A stretch of 64,000 nucleotides of DNA from Nonomuraea solani. Its GTDB lineage: Bacteria; Actinomycetota; Actinomycetes; Streptosporangiales; Streptosporangiaceae. The notes beneath the pieces were generated by a model, which saw only the letters and a program-made list of their open reading frames with translations, was not told the origin of the DNA and searched no databases. The stretch covers positions 372,001 to 436,000 of the forward strand of contig NZ_FNVT01000002.1 of NCBI RefSeq assembly GCF_900108335.1, in the 5' to 3' direction. Each line of letters opens with the position of its first letter. The first letter of the stretch is position 1. The translations under genes and the position numbers were made by a program. This document shows positions 16,684 through 25,043 of the stretch, piece after piece.

Positions 16684-17501
16684 GCGTCCTCATGGCGGCG
16701 GACCTCGGCAGGGCCTGCGCGCTGGGTGTCGAATGCGCCCGTGACCTGGCCCGGCACGCCGCCCGGTATCCCGGGCTGTTCCCCGCCAAGCCCTTCGACG
16801 CCGGCTTCTTCCACTCGCTGGGCCTGGTCGGGGCGTTCGGCTCGCCCTGGGCCACGGCGCGGGAGCTGCGGGCGGTCAACCGGGCCGGGCTGTGGGTGTT
16901 CGCGGCCGACCTGCTCATCGACCACGTCGCCACGTCGCGGGACGAGGTGACCGCGCTGGTCGCCGGCTGCGTGGCCGTGGCCCGGGGAGACGACCCGGAC
17001 GGCCCGCTCACCGCGTTCCTCGCCGAGCTCCGCGACGACCTGGGCGGCGACCCCCGGTGGTGCGACCGGCTCGAACGCATGCTGACCGCAATGGAGCGGG
17101 AGTGGGCCTGGCGCGAGTCCGGGGCCACCCCAGGGCTGGACGAATACCTTGCCAACGCCGACAGTTGCGGCTCCGCCTTCGTCAACCTCTCGCACTGGCT
17201 GGCCACCGGCGCCGACCCGGGCCTGGTCCGCGAGGCGGACGACGAGGTGCAGCGCTACCTGCGGCTGCTGAACGACCTGACGACCTCCGACCGGGAGGCG
17301 CGCTGGGGCGACGCCAACGCCCTGACGCTGGGCGCGGGGCGGACCGAGGTGACCGAGCGCATGGAGCGGCACGCCCGTGCGGCCGCCGCGCTGATCGTCC
17401 CGTTACGGGAAACGGCTCCCAGGACGGCGCTGTACCTGGAGCGGCAACTGGGCTTCAACACCGGCTTCTACGGCGTTTCCGACTATTGGGGAGAACTGTG
17501 A
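16680..17501 (+). CDS. Class I terpene (diterpene) synthase
   Basis: A 273-residue all-helical class I terpene synthase candidate. The NSE metal-binding triad is intact: N198, T202 and E206 in NDLTTSDRE. The first Asp-rich motif is a variant, DLLID (D77...D81), instead of DDxxD. It would ionise the diphosphate released by the class II cyclase encoded next and finish the skeleton. It overlaps the P450 stop (ATGA) and the cyclase start (GTGA), so all three are translationally coupled. The protein is shorter than most bacterial class I synthases (about 300-340 residues). Substrate and product are unknown. Confidence 0.75.
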   Translation: MSVLMAADLGRACALGVECARDLARHAARYPGLFPAKPFDAGFFHSLGLVGAFGSPWATARELRAVNRAGLWVFAADLLIDHVATSRDEVTALVAGCVAVARGDDPDGPLTAFLAELRDDLGGDPRWCDRLERMLTAMEREWAWRESGATPGLDEYLANADSCGSAFVNLSHWLATGADPGLVREADDEVQRYLRLLNDLTTSDREARWGDANALTLGAGRTEVTERMERHARAAAALIVPLRETAPRTALYLERQLGFNTGFYGVSDYWGEL

Positions 17502-19015
17502 ACGTCACCCGCGAGGCCGGCAGCCTGGTGGCCACGCTGATGTTCAAGCCGTGGGGGCAGGTGTCCGCGTCGGTCTACGAGACGGGGCGGCTCGTCACCC
17601 TGGCGCCATGGCTGACGGGGCACCGCGAGCGGGTCGACTACCTGCTGCGCACCCAGCGGCCGGACGGCTCGTGGGGCGCGCCCGACGGCTACGGGCTGGT
17701 CCCGGCGCTCAGCGCCACGGAGGCCCTGCTCACCGTCGCGGCGGGTGACTTGCCCGCGGATGTCGTGGAACGAGCGGCGGAGGCGGCGCGGAGGGGGCTG
17801 GCCGCGCTGCACCTGTGCCTGCCCCGGGTGGCCGACCTGCCCGACATGCCGGCCGTCGACCTGATCGTCCCCGCGCTGGTCACCCTCATCAACGCCCACG
17901 GCGCGGCCGCGCCGCTCCCCTTGCCGTCCGGCCTCGACTACAGCCGCGTCGAACGGGTCCGCCACGCGCTGGAGACCGGCGCGGACCTGCCGGAGAAGCT
18001 GCTGCACGCGCTGGAGGTGACGGGCCTGGCGGCGGGCGGCGCGCGTTCCGTCCGCCCGACGGTGATCGGCACCATCGGCGCCTCGCCCGCCGCGACCGCC
18101 GCCTGGCTCGCCAACGGCGCGACGCTGGAGGCGGACTTCGCGCGCAGCCATCTGGAGGCCGTCGTCAGCCGGTACGGCGGCCCGGTCCCCGTGGGCCTGC
18201 CCATCACCGTGTTCGAACGCGGCTGGGTGCTGACCTGGCTGGCGCGGGCGGGCATCCCCGTCGAGGTGCCGCCGGAGATGGTGGCCGACCTCAGGGCGGC
18301 GATCGGCCCGGGCGGCACCCCGGCGGGCCCCGGCCTGCCCGCGGACGCCGACACCACCGCGGTCGCGCTGCACGCGCTGGCGCTGCACGGGATGGCGCGC
18401 GATCCGGAGAGCCTGCTGGCGTTCGACACGGGCACACATTTCTGTACGTGGCAGGGCGAGGACGGCTTCTCCATCAGCGTGAACGCCCACGTCCTCGACG
18501 CGTTCGGCTCGTACGCGGCCACCGGCCCGGCCAGGGCGGGCGCGTACCGGCAGATCAGGACCCGGCTGGCCGATCTGCTGGCCGAGCGGCAGCAGCCCGG
18601 CGGGAGCTGGGAGGACCGGTGGCACGCCTCGCCGTACTACGCCACGCTGAGCTGCGTGCTCGCGCTCGGCGAGCACGGCGGCCCCGAGCACGCCGGGGCC
18701 GTGGCCAGGGCGCGCGAGTGGGTGCTGGACACGCAGCGCGCCGACGGATCGTGGGGGCGCTGGGAGGGCACGCTGGAGGAGACCGCGTACGCGATGCAGA
18801 CGCTGCTGCTGCCCGAGCGGGCGCGGGGGCGCACGGTCGGTGAACGGTACGAGCGGGCGGCGGCCCGAGGGCATGAGTCTTTGCAGCATACGGGCGAAAT
18901 GTCGGATTATCCGTCACTGTGGCATGACAAGGACCTTTACACTCCTATAGCGATCGTACGTGCCGCGATCCTGGCGGCGCTGCACCTGGGGACACGGGTA
19001 ATCGAATCCCGGTAA
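17498..19015 (+). CDS. Class II diterpene cyclase (copalyl-diphosphate-synthase-like)
   Basis: A 505-residue protonation-initiated cyclase. The catalytic acid motif is D283-A-D285-T (in PADADTTAVAL), a DxDT form of the class II DxDD motif. QW-type repeats characteristic of this fold are present (QRPDGSWG near residue 53, QQPGGSWE, QRADGSWG). Its size is close to single-function bacterial class II diterpene cyclases such as the mycobacterial halimadienyl-diphosphate synthase. It should convert GGPP into a bicyclic diphosphate for the class I synthase. The GTG start overlaps the preceding stop codon. Product stereochemistry cannot be predicted. Confidence 0.88.
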   Translation: MNVTREAGSLVATLMFKPWGQVSASVYETGRLVTLAPWLTGHRERVDYLLRTQRPDGSWGAPDGYGLVPALSATEALLTVAAGDLPADVVERAAEAARRGLAALHLCLPRVADLPDMPAVDLIVPALVTLINAHGAAAPLPLPSGLDYSRVERVRHALETGADLPEKLLHALEVTGLAAGGARSVRPTVIGTIGASPAATAAWLANGATLEADFARSHLEAVVSRYGGPVPVGLPITVFERGWVLTWLARAGIPVEVPPEMVADLRAAIGPGGTPAGPGLPADADTTAVALHALALHGMARDPESLLAFDTGTHFCTWQGEDGFSISVNAHVLDAFGSYAATGPARAGAYRQIRTRLADLLAERQQPGGSWEDRWHASPYYATLSCVLALGEHGGPEHAGAVARAREWVLDTQRADGSWGRWEGTLEETAYAMQTLLLPERARGRTVGERYERAAARGHESLQHTGEMSDYPSLWHDKDLYTPIAIVRAAILAALHLGTRVIESR

Positions 19016-19163
19016 ATTGGGACTTAATGCCACGTATTATGATTTACCCTCCTTGAGCAGGCTTTGCGGCATTGCTAGGGTGTCCGGGGTGCCGAATCCT
19101 AGAAATATCCGCGTAGGTCTTGACATCCGACTTAACGCACCTCTCTGACCTGGACGGTTAAAT

Positions 19164-21509
19164 ATGCGTTTGCGCAACTCGAGCGTGCGGGCAAAGGTGA
19201 CAGCCCTGCTGGTGTCACTGGTCGCACTGTGGGGTTTCGCCGCCTGGGTCACCCTGCGCGAGGGCGTGAACCTGGTGGGAGCCACCACGGTCGACAGCGG
19301 CGCGGTGCAGCCCAGCGAGGTGTTCCTCGCGGAGCTCCAGCGCGAGCGCCGGCTCACGGTGGAGGCCCTGGGCGGCTCCGCCCGGCTGCCCGACAAGACC
19401 CTGCGCGACCAGCGGGTCAAGACCGACGCGGCACAGGCCGTCCTCGCCGAGTCCGCGACGAGCGCCAGCGTCCGGCTCGCGGCCGACGGCCCGCTGACGC
19501 GCCGCATCGACGAGGCGCTCGAAACCTCCAAGGGACTCCGCGCGGCCCGCAAGACGATCGACAGCGGCCGGCTCGACCGCGCCCAGGCCGCCGACGCGTA
19601 CAACAAGATCGTCGACTCGCTCTACCGCATGTTCGAATCCGTGGCCTCGCTGGACGACAAGGAGATCGCCAGGGACGCCCGCACCATGGTGTCGATCAGC
19701 CAGGCGAGCGAATACCTGGCCCGCGAGGACGCCCTCGTCGCCGGCGCGCTGGCCAAAGGCGGGTTCACGCGGGCCGAGCACACCCAGTTCGTGCAGTTGA
19801 CCGGCTTCTACCGGATCTCGCTGGAGAAGGCGGCGGCCCACCTCGTGCCCGAGGACGCGGTCGCGTACCAGACCTGGGCCAAGAGCCGCGCGGTGCAGCA
19901 GTTGCGCACGGTGGAGCAGCGGCTCGCGCAGCAGTCGGACGTCGGCGTCATGCCCGCCGTGACCAGCGCCGAGTGGCGCGCCGTCACCGAGCCCGCCCGC
20001 GCCTCGCTGGAGAAGCTCATCCTCGACGGCGGTGACCGGCTGGTCGACCGGGCCATCCCCGGCGCCGTCGGCGTCATCAGCCGCCTCGTCCTGGCCGGCG
20101 GACTCGGCCTGGTGGCCGTCATCGCCTCGATCGTGCTGTCCGTCACCACGACCAGGCAGTTGCTCGCCCAGCTGAAGAAGCTGCGCGACGCGGCCCACGA
20201 ACTGTCGGACGACCGCCTGCCCGGCGTCGTCGAACGCATCGGCCGCGGCGAAGAGGTGAACCTGGCCAAGGAGGTGCCCGACCTCGACTTCGGCGAGGAC
20301 GAGATCGGCCAGGTGGGCACGGCGTTCAACACCGTGCAGCGCACCGCGATCAGCGTCGCCGCCGAGCAGGCGGAGCTGCGCCGCAGCATCCGCGACATCC
20401 TGCTCAGCCTGGCGCGCCGGACGCAGGGCCTGGTGCACCGGCAGCTCACCGTCCTCGACGTCATGGAGCGCCGCGAGACCGACCCCGAGGAGCTGAAGGA
20501 GCTCTTCCGGCTCGACCACCTCGCCATCCGCATGCGGCGCAACGCCGAGAATCTCATCGTGCTGTCCGGCTCCTCCCCCGCCCGTACGTGGCGCCGCTCC
20601 GTCCCCATGGTGGACGTGGTCCGCGGCGCGCTGGCCGAGGTCGAGGACTACACGCGCGTCACGCTCATGCCGATGGGCGACGTCGTGCTCGTCGGCCGCG
20701 CCGTCGGTGACGTCATCCACCTGCTCGCCGAGCTGATCGAGAACGCCGTGTCGTTCTCCCCGCCCTACACGAACGTGCAGGTCAGCGGCCAGCTCGTGGC
20801 CAACGGGTACGTGATCGAGATCGAGGACCGCGGCCTGGGCATGAAGCCCGAAGACCTCGACGCGGCCAACGAGCGCATCGCGGACCCGCCCGAGTTCCGC
20901 ATCACCGGCACCGCCCGCCTGGGGCTCTACGTGGTCAGCCAGCTCGCCAGGCGGCACGAGATCCAGGTGGTGCTCAAGCCGTCCCCGTACGGCGGCACGA
21001 CGGTCGTGGTCCTGCTGCCGCAGGAGCTCGTCCAGCTCGACCCCACGCCCGAGCCGCAGGACGGCGACACCAGGGAACGGCTGCCGCGCAGGCCCACGGC
21101 CGTCGCCACGGCGACGCGCCCCGCCACGGCCGAGAACGTGCGCACGCTCAAGCCCGCCCGCCCCACCCCGGTTCCGGCGCCCACCCCGCTGTCAGGACCG
21201 ACGCGCATACCCACTCCTGTGCGGGCCCCCGAGCCCGCCCCGGAACCACCAACCGAAACCCCGGCCGGACCGGAGCAGCAACCCGTGGCCGAATTCACAC
21301 CCTCAGGGCTGCCGCTTCGCGTGCCCCAGGCCAATCTGGCGCCAGCGCTGCGTGACGACATGCCCACGCAGCCCGACCTCGAGGAGGACGATGACGAGCG
21401 CTCGCCGGAGGAGATCCGCGCGATGATGGGATCTCTGCAGTCAGGCACCCGGCTCGGCCGCACCGAAGCGGCCAAGATGCTGGACGAGCAATCGGGAGGC
21501 GAGGCATGA
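19164..21509 (+). CDS. cvnA: Conservon sensor kinase-like protein CvnA (nitrate-sensing-like domain)
   Basis: A 781-residue membrane protein, first gene of a cvnABCD conservon. It has an N-terminal anchor (VTALLVSLVALWGFAAWV), a helical extracytoplasmic sensing domain of about 280 residues of the nitrate/nitrite-sensing type, a second membrane helix (VISRLVLAGGLGLVAVIASIVL), a HAMP-like linker, and a GHKL ATPase domain (N box ENAVSFSP, G box EDRGLGM). No obvious phospho-acceptor H-box is seen, as is typical for CvnA. The last 150 residues are Pro-rich and disordered. The ATG overlap with cvnB couples translation. Confidence 0.92.
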   Translation: MRLRNSSVRAKVTALLVSLVALWGFAAWVTLREGVNLVGATTVDSGAVQPSEVFLAELQRERRLTVEALGGSARLPDKTLRDQRVKTDAAQAVLAESATSASVRLAADGPLTRRIDEALETSKGLRAARKTIDSGRLDRAQAADAYNKIVDSLYRMFESVASLDDKEIARDARTMVSISQASEYLAREDALVAGALAKGGFTRAEHTQFVQLTGFYRISLEKAAAHLVPEDAVAYQTWAKSRAVQQLRTVEQRLAQQSDVGVMPAVTSAEWRAVTEPARASLEKLILDGGDRLVDRAIPGAVGVISRLVLAGGLGLVAVIASIVLSVTTTRQLLAQLKKLRDAAHELSDDRLPGVVERIGRGEEVNLAKEVPDLDFGEDEIGQVGTAFNTVQRTAISVAAEQAELRRSIRDILLSLARRTQGLVHRQLTVLDVMERRETDPEELKELFRLDHLAIRMRRNAENLIVLSGSSPARTWRRSVPMVDVVRGALAEVEDYTRVTLMPMGDVVLVGRAVGDVIHLLAELIENAVSFSPPYTNVQVSGQLVANGYVIEIEDRGLGMKPEDLDAANERIADPPEFRITGTARLGLYVVSQLARRHEIQVVLKPSPYGGTTVVVLLPQELVQLDPTPEPQDGDTRERLPRRPTAVATATRPATAENVRTLKPARPTPVPAPTPLSGPTRIPTPVRAPEPAPEPPTETPAGPEQQPVAEFTPSGLPLRVPQANLAPALRDDMPTQPDLEEDDDERSPEEIRAMMGSLQSGTRLGRTEAAKMLDEQSGGEA

Positions 21510-21925
21510 CCCCCACCTCAGGCACCGACCTCAACTGGCTGCTCGATGACCTTGTCGGCCGGGTCAAAGAGGCCGACCACGCCATCGTGCTGTCGTCGGA
21601 CGGCTTGCTGATGGCCTCGTCCGGCGGGTTGCAGCGGACCGACGGAGAGCACCTTTCCGCGGTGGCCTCCGGGTTGCAGAGCCTGGCCAAGGGCATTTCG
21701 GAGCACATTTCCGGCGGCCCGGTGCGGCAGACGGTCGTGGAGTGGAAGAACCAGTTCCTCATCGTGACCAACGCCGGGGAGCGGGCCTGCCTGGCCGTCC
21801 TGTGCGCGCAGAACGCCGATATCGGGCTGATCGCGTACGAGATGGCCATGATGGTCGCCCGGGTGGGCCAATACCTCACCTCCGGCGCCCGCAACACCGA
21901 GGCCGTCGCGAGGAGCGACCGGTGA
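21506..21925 (+). CDS. cvnB: Roadblock/LC7-domain protein CvnB
   Basis: A 139-residue roadblock/LC7 protein (LNWLLDDLVGRVKEADHAIVLSSDGLLMASS... then NQFLIVTNAG). In conservons it is thought to act in a membrane-associated complex with CvnA and the small GTPase CvnD, by analogy with MglB. It overlaps cvnA (ATGA) and cvnC (GTGA) by 4 nt each. Confidence 0.95.
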   Translation: MTPTSGTDLNWLLDDLVGRVKEADHAIVLSSDGLLMASSGGLQRTDGEHLSAVASGLQSLAKGISEHISGGPVRQTVVEWKNQFLIVTNAGERACLAVLCAQNADIGLIAYEMAMMVARVGQYLTSGARNTEAVARSDR

Positions 21926-22299
21926 GAGGGGCCGACGAGCCCACGGACGAACACTGGGTGGATCCGGAGATCATCCGGCCCTATGTCGTGACCCGTGGCC
22001 GTACCCAGCCTGCCCACGGCAGGTTCGACCTGATCTCCATGGCGTTGGCGGTGGGCCCGCCACCGGGCCCGGACGCCGGGCTGGACCCGGAGCACCTGCG
22101 GATCATCCAGCTCTGCCGCGAACCCAAGTCCGTCGCCGAGATCGCCGCCTACCTGGACCTGCCGGCCGGCACGATCCGGGTACTGCTCGGCGACCTGTTC
22201 GACCGCGAACTCGTCTCTGCCCAGGAACCACAATCCGAGGTGGACATGCACGACATAAAGATGTACAGGGCGGTGCTCGATGGTCTTCGCTCGCTCTGA
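21922..22299 (+). CDS. cvnC: DUF742 protein CvnC
   Basis: A 125-residue DUF742 protein with a winged-helix-like core (CREPKSVAEIAAYLDLPAGTIRVLLGDLFD). The start is the GTG at 21922, overlapping the cvnB stop codon; longer open frames upstream are in the wrong frame for cvnB. RPYVVTRGRT and the C-terminal YRAVLDGLRSL tail match the family. Its end overlaps cvnD by 20 nt. It is a presumed adaptor in the conservon complex. Confidence 0.95.
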   Translation: MRGADEPTDEHWVDPEIIRPYVVTRGRTQPAHGRFDLISMALAVGPPPGPDAGLDPEHLRIIQLCREPKSVAEIAAYLDLPAGTIRVLLGDLFDRELVSAQEPQSEVDMHDIKMYRAVLDGLRSL

Positions 22300-22867
22300 G
22301 CGCCCCCGCCTGCCGACGGCGATCAAAATCCTGGTCGCCGGCGGGTTCGGCGCGGGCAAGACGACGATGGTGGGAGCGGTCTCCGAGACCCGGCCCCTGC
22401 GTACCGAGGAGGTGCTGACCGACCGCGGGATCGGCGTCGACGACATCTCGTCGGTGGAGGCCAAACGGACCACCACCGTCGCCATGGACTTCGGCCGGAT
22501 CACCCTGGGCACCGACTACGTCCTGTACCTGTTCGGCACGCCCGGCCAGGAACGGTTCTGGTTCGTGTGGGACGAACTGGCCGAGGGCTCCCTGGGCGCC
22601 GTCATCCTCGCCGACACGCGCCGGCTGGCGGACTGCTTTCCCTCGGTGGACTACTTCGAACGACGGGGTACGCCGTTCGTGGTGGCGGTGAACTGCTTCG
22701 AGGGCTCACCCACGTTCGAACTGGACGAGGTCCGCCTGGCCCTGCAGCTCAACCCGTCGATACCGATCATCATGTGCGACGCCAGGAAGCGGGAGTCGAG
22801 CAGAGAGGTCCTGATCGCCCTGGTCAAACACTCGGCCCGCCTCCGCGCCGAACCCGTCGGCACCTGA
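22280..22867 (+). CDS. cvnD: Small GTPase CvnD
   Basis: A 195-residue Ras-like GTPase closing the conservon. The P-loop is GGFGAGKTT (residues about 21-29), followed by switch I (RTTTVAMDFGR) and switch II (LFGTPGQERFW). The usual NKxD appears as AVNCFEG, a common variant in this family. It probably cycles between GDP and GTP under control of CvnA-C and signals to cytoplasmic targets. A pair of hairpins directly follows, ending the operon. Confidence 0.95.
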   Translation: MVFARSERPRLPTAIKILVAGGFGAGKTTMVGAVSETRPLRTEEVLTDRGIGVDDISSVEAKRTTTVAMDFGRITLGTDYVLYLFGTPGQERFWFVWDELAEGSLGAVILADTRRLADCFPSVDYFERRGTPFVVAVNCFEGSPTFELDEVRLALQLNPSIPIIMCDARKRESSREVLIALVKHSARLRAEPVGT

Positions 22868-22907
22868 CTCGTTCTGCGGTCCTCGCTGACGCTCGGGCGT
22901 GCCCATC

Positions 22908-22959
22908 GGGCTCGGGGCTCCCGTCCCGAGCCCCGGGTGAGAGGGCTTCCAGCCCTCTC
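22908..22959. terminator. Double hairpin, bidirectional terminator (dispersed repeat copy A)
   Basis: Two perfect stems: 9-bp arms GGGCTCGGG (22908-22916) and 22925-22933 with an 8-nt loop, then 9-bp arms GAGAGGGCT (22939-22947) and 22951-22959 with a 3-nt loop. They sit between convergent cvnD and the membrane-protein gene. An inverted copy of the first hairpin with the same loop lies at 27111-27136. Confidence 0.7.
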
Positions 22960-23136
22960 CCGCTCTCCCGAGACATGACGAGGTAACACCCCCCATACCG
23001 GGCGCCCAGTGACCGGAAACGATCACCGGGTTGGCGCGTAAGACGTTCCTGCCAGTTGGATGGTGCCGATCACGTTCGATCGGCAGCCGGGAGGCCAGGT
23101 GACGCAACCGGCCCACCGCGGAATCACCGAGCCTGG

Positions 23137-24036
23137 TCACGTGGCCATGGCAAGTTCGGCGGCCGAGATGGGACGGAAGGTGGACAGCACCGCCACCAGG
23201 TCGGCCTCGGCGACACTCGAACCGTTGAGCATGACCAGCGCGTCGCCCGACCTGGCGAAGACGGTGACCCACGAGGAACCGGCGCCGGTCCGGACCCACC
23301 GGTCGCCCGGGAGCGATTTGCAGCGCAGCGGAACTCCGAGGTTCTCGGTGACCGCCAGGCAGGAATCCCGCGGCTTACCGGCCGCGGCGGGCCAGACCGT
23401 GACCTGGATCTCGGAGAATTCCCGCTTCGGCGTGGCGTCCCGCCAGTACTCCAGCCAGGTGGACGGTTCCGGCTCGTTCTGCCCGGCGGGATTGAGATCC
23501 ACGTGGACCAGCTCGTAGCCCTCGATCACTGGGGCGATCAGCGGCACGCCGGACCTATCGAAGCTGCGGATTTCGAGCCAGGCCAGGATCTGCGGCTTGT
23601 ACTGCGCCGCGCCCCAGGGCCCAAGGGGCACGACCACGGCCAGGGCCACCGCCCACCAGCGAAGGGGCGCCATGAACGACCACGCCGACAGGGCGAAGCC
23701 GACGGCACCACCGACCACGTAGACCGGGACGACAAGGGCCGGTAGAGGGCCGAGCAGCTCCGAATCCGGCACCGGCACCCAGACCGCGAGGGCGGCAATG
23801 AGCAACCAGGTCGCCGAGCCCCCGACCAGACCGGCCCCGCCCCAGCGGGGCAGCCCGGCCAGCCGCGCGCCCACCGTGCTCAGGACTATCGCCAGGAGGA
23901 ACAAGGGCGGCTGGAGGTCGGCCCCGTCGAGGTCTTCCCCTTGCGTCTTCGCCCAGATGGCGGCCGGGAGGATGGCCGTCACCAACCCGACGAGGGTCGC
24001 ACGCCCCAGGATGGCTTTGGTCGATAAGTCCTGCAC
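23137..24036 (-). CDS. Hypothetical multi-pass membrane protein
   Basis: A 299-residue protein I do not recognise. The first half has about four hydrophobic segments (ATLVGLVTAILPAAIW; PPLFLLAIVLSTVGARLA; ATWLLIAALAVWVPV; ALVVPVYVVGGAVGFALSAW; WWAVALAVVVPLGPW). The C-terminal 140 residues form a soluble, presumably extracellular domain with two Cys (RDSCLAV, PLRCKSLPG) and beta-rich sequence (SSWVTVFARSGDALVMLNG). It is monocistronic, convergent with the conservon. Context suggests no function. Confidence 0.75.
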   Translation of the reverse strand: MQDLSTKAILGRATLVGLVTAILPAAIWAKTQGEDLDGADLQPPLFLLAIVLSTVGARLAGLPRWGGAGLVGGSATWLLIAALAVWVPVPDSELLGPLPALVVPVYVVGGAVGFALSAWSFMAPLRWWAVALAVVVPLGPWGAAQYKPQILAWLEIRSFDRSGVPLIAPVIEGYELVHVDLNPAGQNEPEPSTWLEYWRDATPKREFSEIQVTVWPAAAGKPRDSCLAVTENLGVPLRCKSLPGDRWVRTGAGSSWVTVFARSGDALVMLNGSSVAEADLVAVLSTFRPISAAELAMAT

Positions 24037-24071
24037 GGCTCTATTGTCGCCGCTGACGCGAGCACGGGTAC

Positions 24072-24521
24072 TCAGCGCCGGACCGGGCGGGGCACTCCGT
24101 CGGTCGCGGCGCGCGGGGTGGCGGCCCGCAGGAGGTCTCGCCAGTCGGCGGGCCAGTTGGCCAGCGCGATGACGCAGGCGATGACGAGGTGCGTCGGCGC
24201 GGCCCAGCTTTCACTCAACACGTCGTGGTTGATGATGTGCGTGGTGACCGCTCCGGTGAGTACGAACGCCAGCATGGTGGCGCCCAGGAAACGGGTTCGT
24301 CTTCTGGGGATCACCAGCAGGACGGCGCTGACGCCTTCCAGCGTGCCGATGACGAAGCGCATCCAGGACGGGTAACCCCATTCGACGAACTGCACCGAAT
24401 AGGGCGGGCCGAAGAACGTTTCGCCGGGCCAGTACTTGGTGATGGCGCCCAGCGCGAACTGCAAGGCCAGGAACCAGTACACGGCGGTCATCAAGCGCCG
24501 TGGCCAAACTCGGGCGGGCAT
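24072..24521 (-). CDS. DoxX-like membrane protein
   Basis: A 149-residue four-helix membrane protein of the DoxX/DoxD-like superfamily: helix 1 AVYWFLALQFALGAITKY, a loop with PGETFFGPPYSVQFVEWGYP, then FVIGTLEGVSAVLLVIP and two further helices. The ATG at 24521 has GGAAGGA upstream; a longer frame upstream overlaps the VOC gene and is rejected. It lies 53 bp downstream of the VOC gene in the same direction, probably in the same ECF-driven transcript. Confidence 0.8.
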   Translation of the reverse strand: MPARVWPRRLMTAVYWFLALQFALGAITKYWPGETFFGPPYSVQFVEWGYPSWMRFVIGTLEGVSAVLLVIPRRRTRFLGATMLAFVLTGAVTTHIINHDVLSESWAAPTHLVIACVIALANWPADWRDLLRAATPRAATDGVPRPVRR

Positions 24522-24574
24522 ACGTCTGTCCTTCCAAGAACTTTCACGAACTTTCGAGAAATGAGGTACGTGGG

Positions 24575-24970
24575 TCAGGCGGCGTAGGTGGCGACTTTCC
24601 ACAGGTAGCCGTCCGGGTCGCTGAAGTAGCCGAAGTAGCCGCCCCACTGGGCGGGAGCCGCCTCCTTGACCACGCTGCCGCCGGCGGCCACCGCACCGCG
24701 CATGATCTCGTCCACCGCCTCCCGCGAGTCGGGGTGGATGTGGAATGAGGCGCCGCGGAAGCCGGATCCCTCCGGGGAGACGCCGGCGTCCTGAGCCGCC
24801 GCCTCCCATTCGTAGAGCGCCAATTGCGGAAATCCCGCTCCCAGGCGGAGCGAGACGAAATGACGGGTGTCCTTGTCGATCTCGCAGCCCAGGCCCTCGG
24901 CATAGAACTTCTTGGCGCGGGCCAGGTCCTTGACGCCGAGCATGATGGCGTTCACCTGCAGTGTCACCAT
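24575..24970 (-). CDS. VOC-superfamily (glyoxalase/dioxygenase-like) protein
   Basis: A 131-residue single VOC module (VNAIMLGVKDLARAKKFYAEGLG... to FGYFSDPDGYLWKVATY). VOC proteins bind metals and small molecules and include glyoxalases and resistance proteins; the exact role here is unknown. It has an ECF41-type promoter directly upstream (25012-25037) and is followed by the DoxX-like gene. It is about the same length and design as the VOC gene at 26445 on the other side of the sigma factor. Confidence 0.9.
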   Translation of the reverse strand: MVTLQVNAIMLGVKDLARAKKFYAEGLGCEIDKDTRHFVSLRLGAGFPQLALYEWEAAAQDAGVSPEGSGFRGASFHIHPDSREAVDEIMRGAVAAGGSVVKEAAPAQWGGYFGYFSDPDGYLWKVATYAA

Positions 24971-25011
24971 TCTCTCCTGATGATTTCGGGGTTTTCCGAG
25001 TCAATGGATAT

Positions 25012-25037
25012 GACCGCCGAAACGGAGAAATGTGACA
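25012..25037 (-). promoter_or_regulatory. ECF41-type promoter for the VOC-DoxX operon
   Basis: On the minus strand: TGTCACA (25037-25031), a 14-bp spacer and CGGTC (25016-25012), followed by ATATCCATTGAC. The sequence is nearly identical to the promoter at 26338-26363 (same -35, spacer length and trailing ATATC.ATTGAC). It begins 6 bp past the sigma gene's stop codon. Confidence 0.75.
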
Positions 25038-25043
25038 GCCCGA

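Noticed and set aside
19215..20957. 580-codon reverse frame over cvnA
   Set aside because: Shadow of a verified conservon gene.
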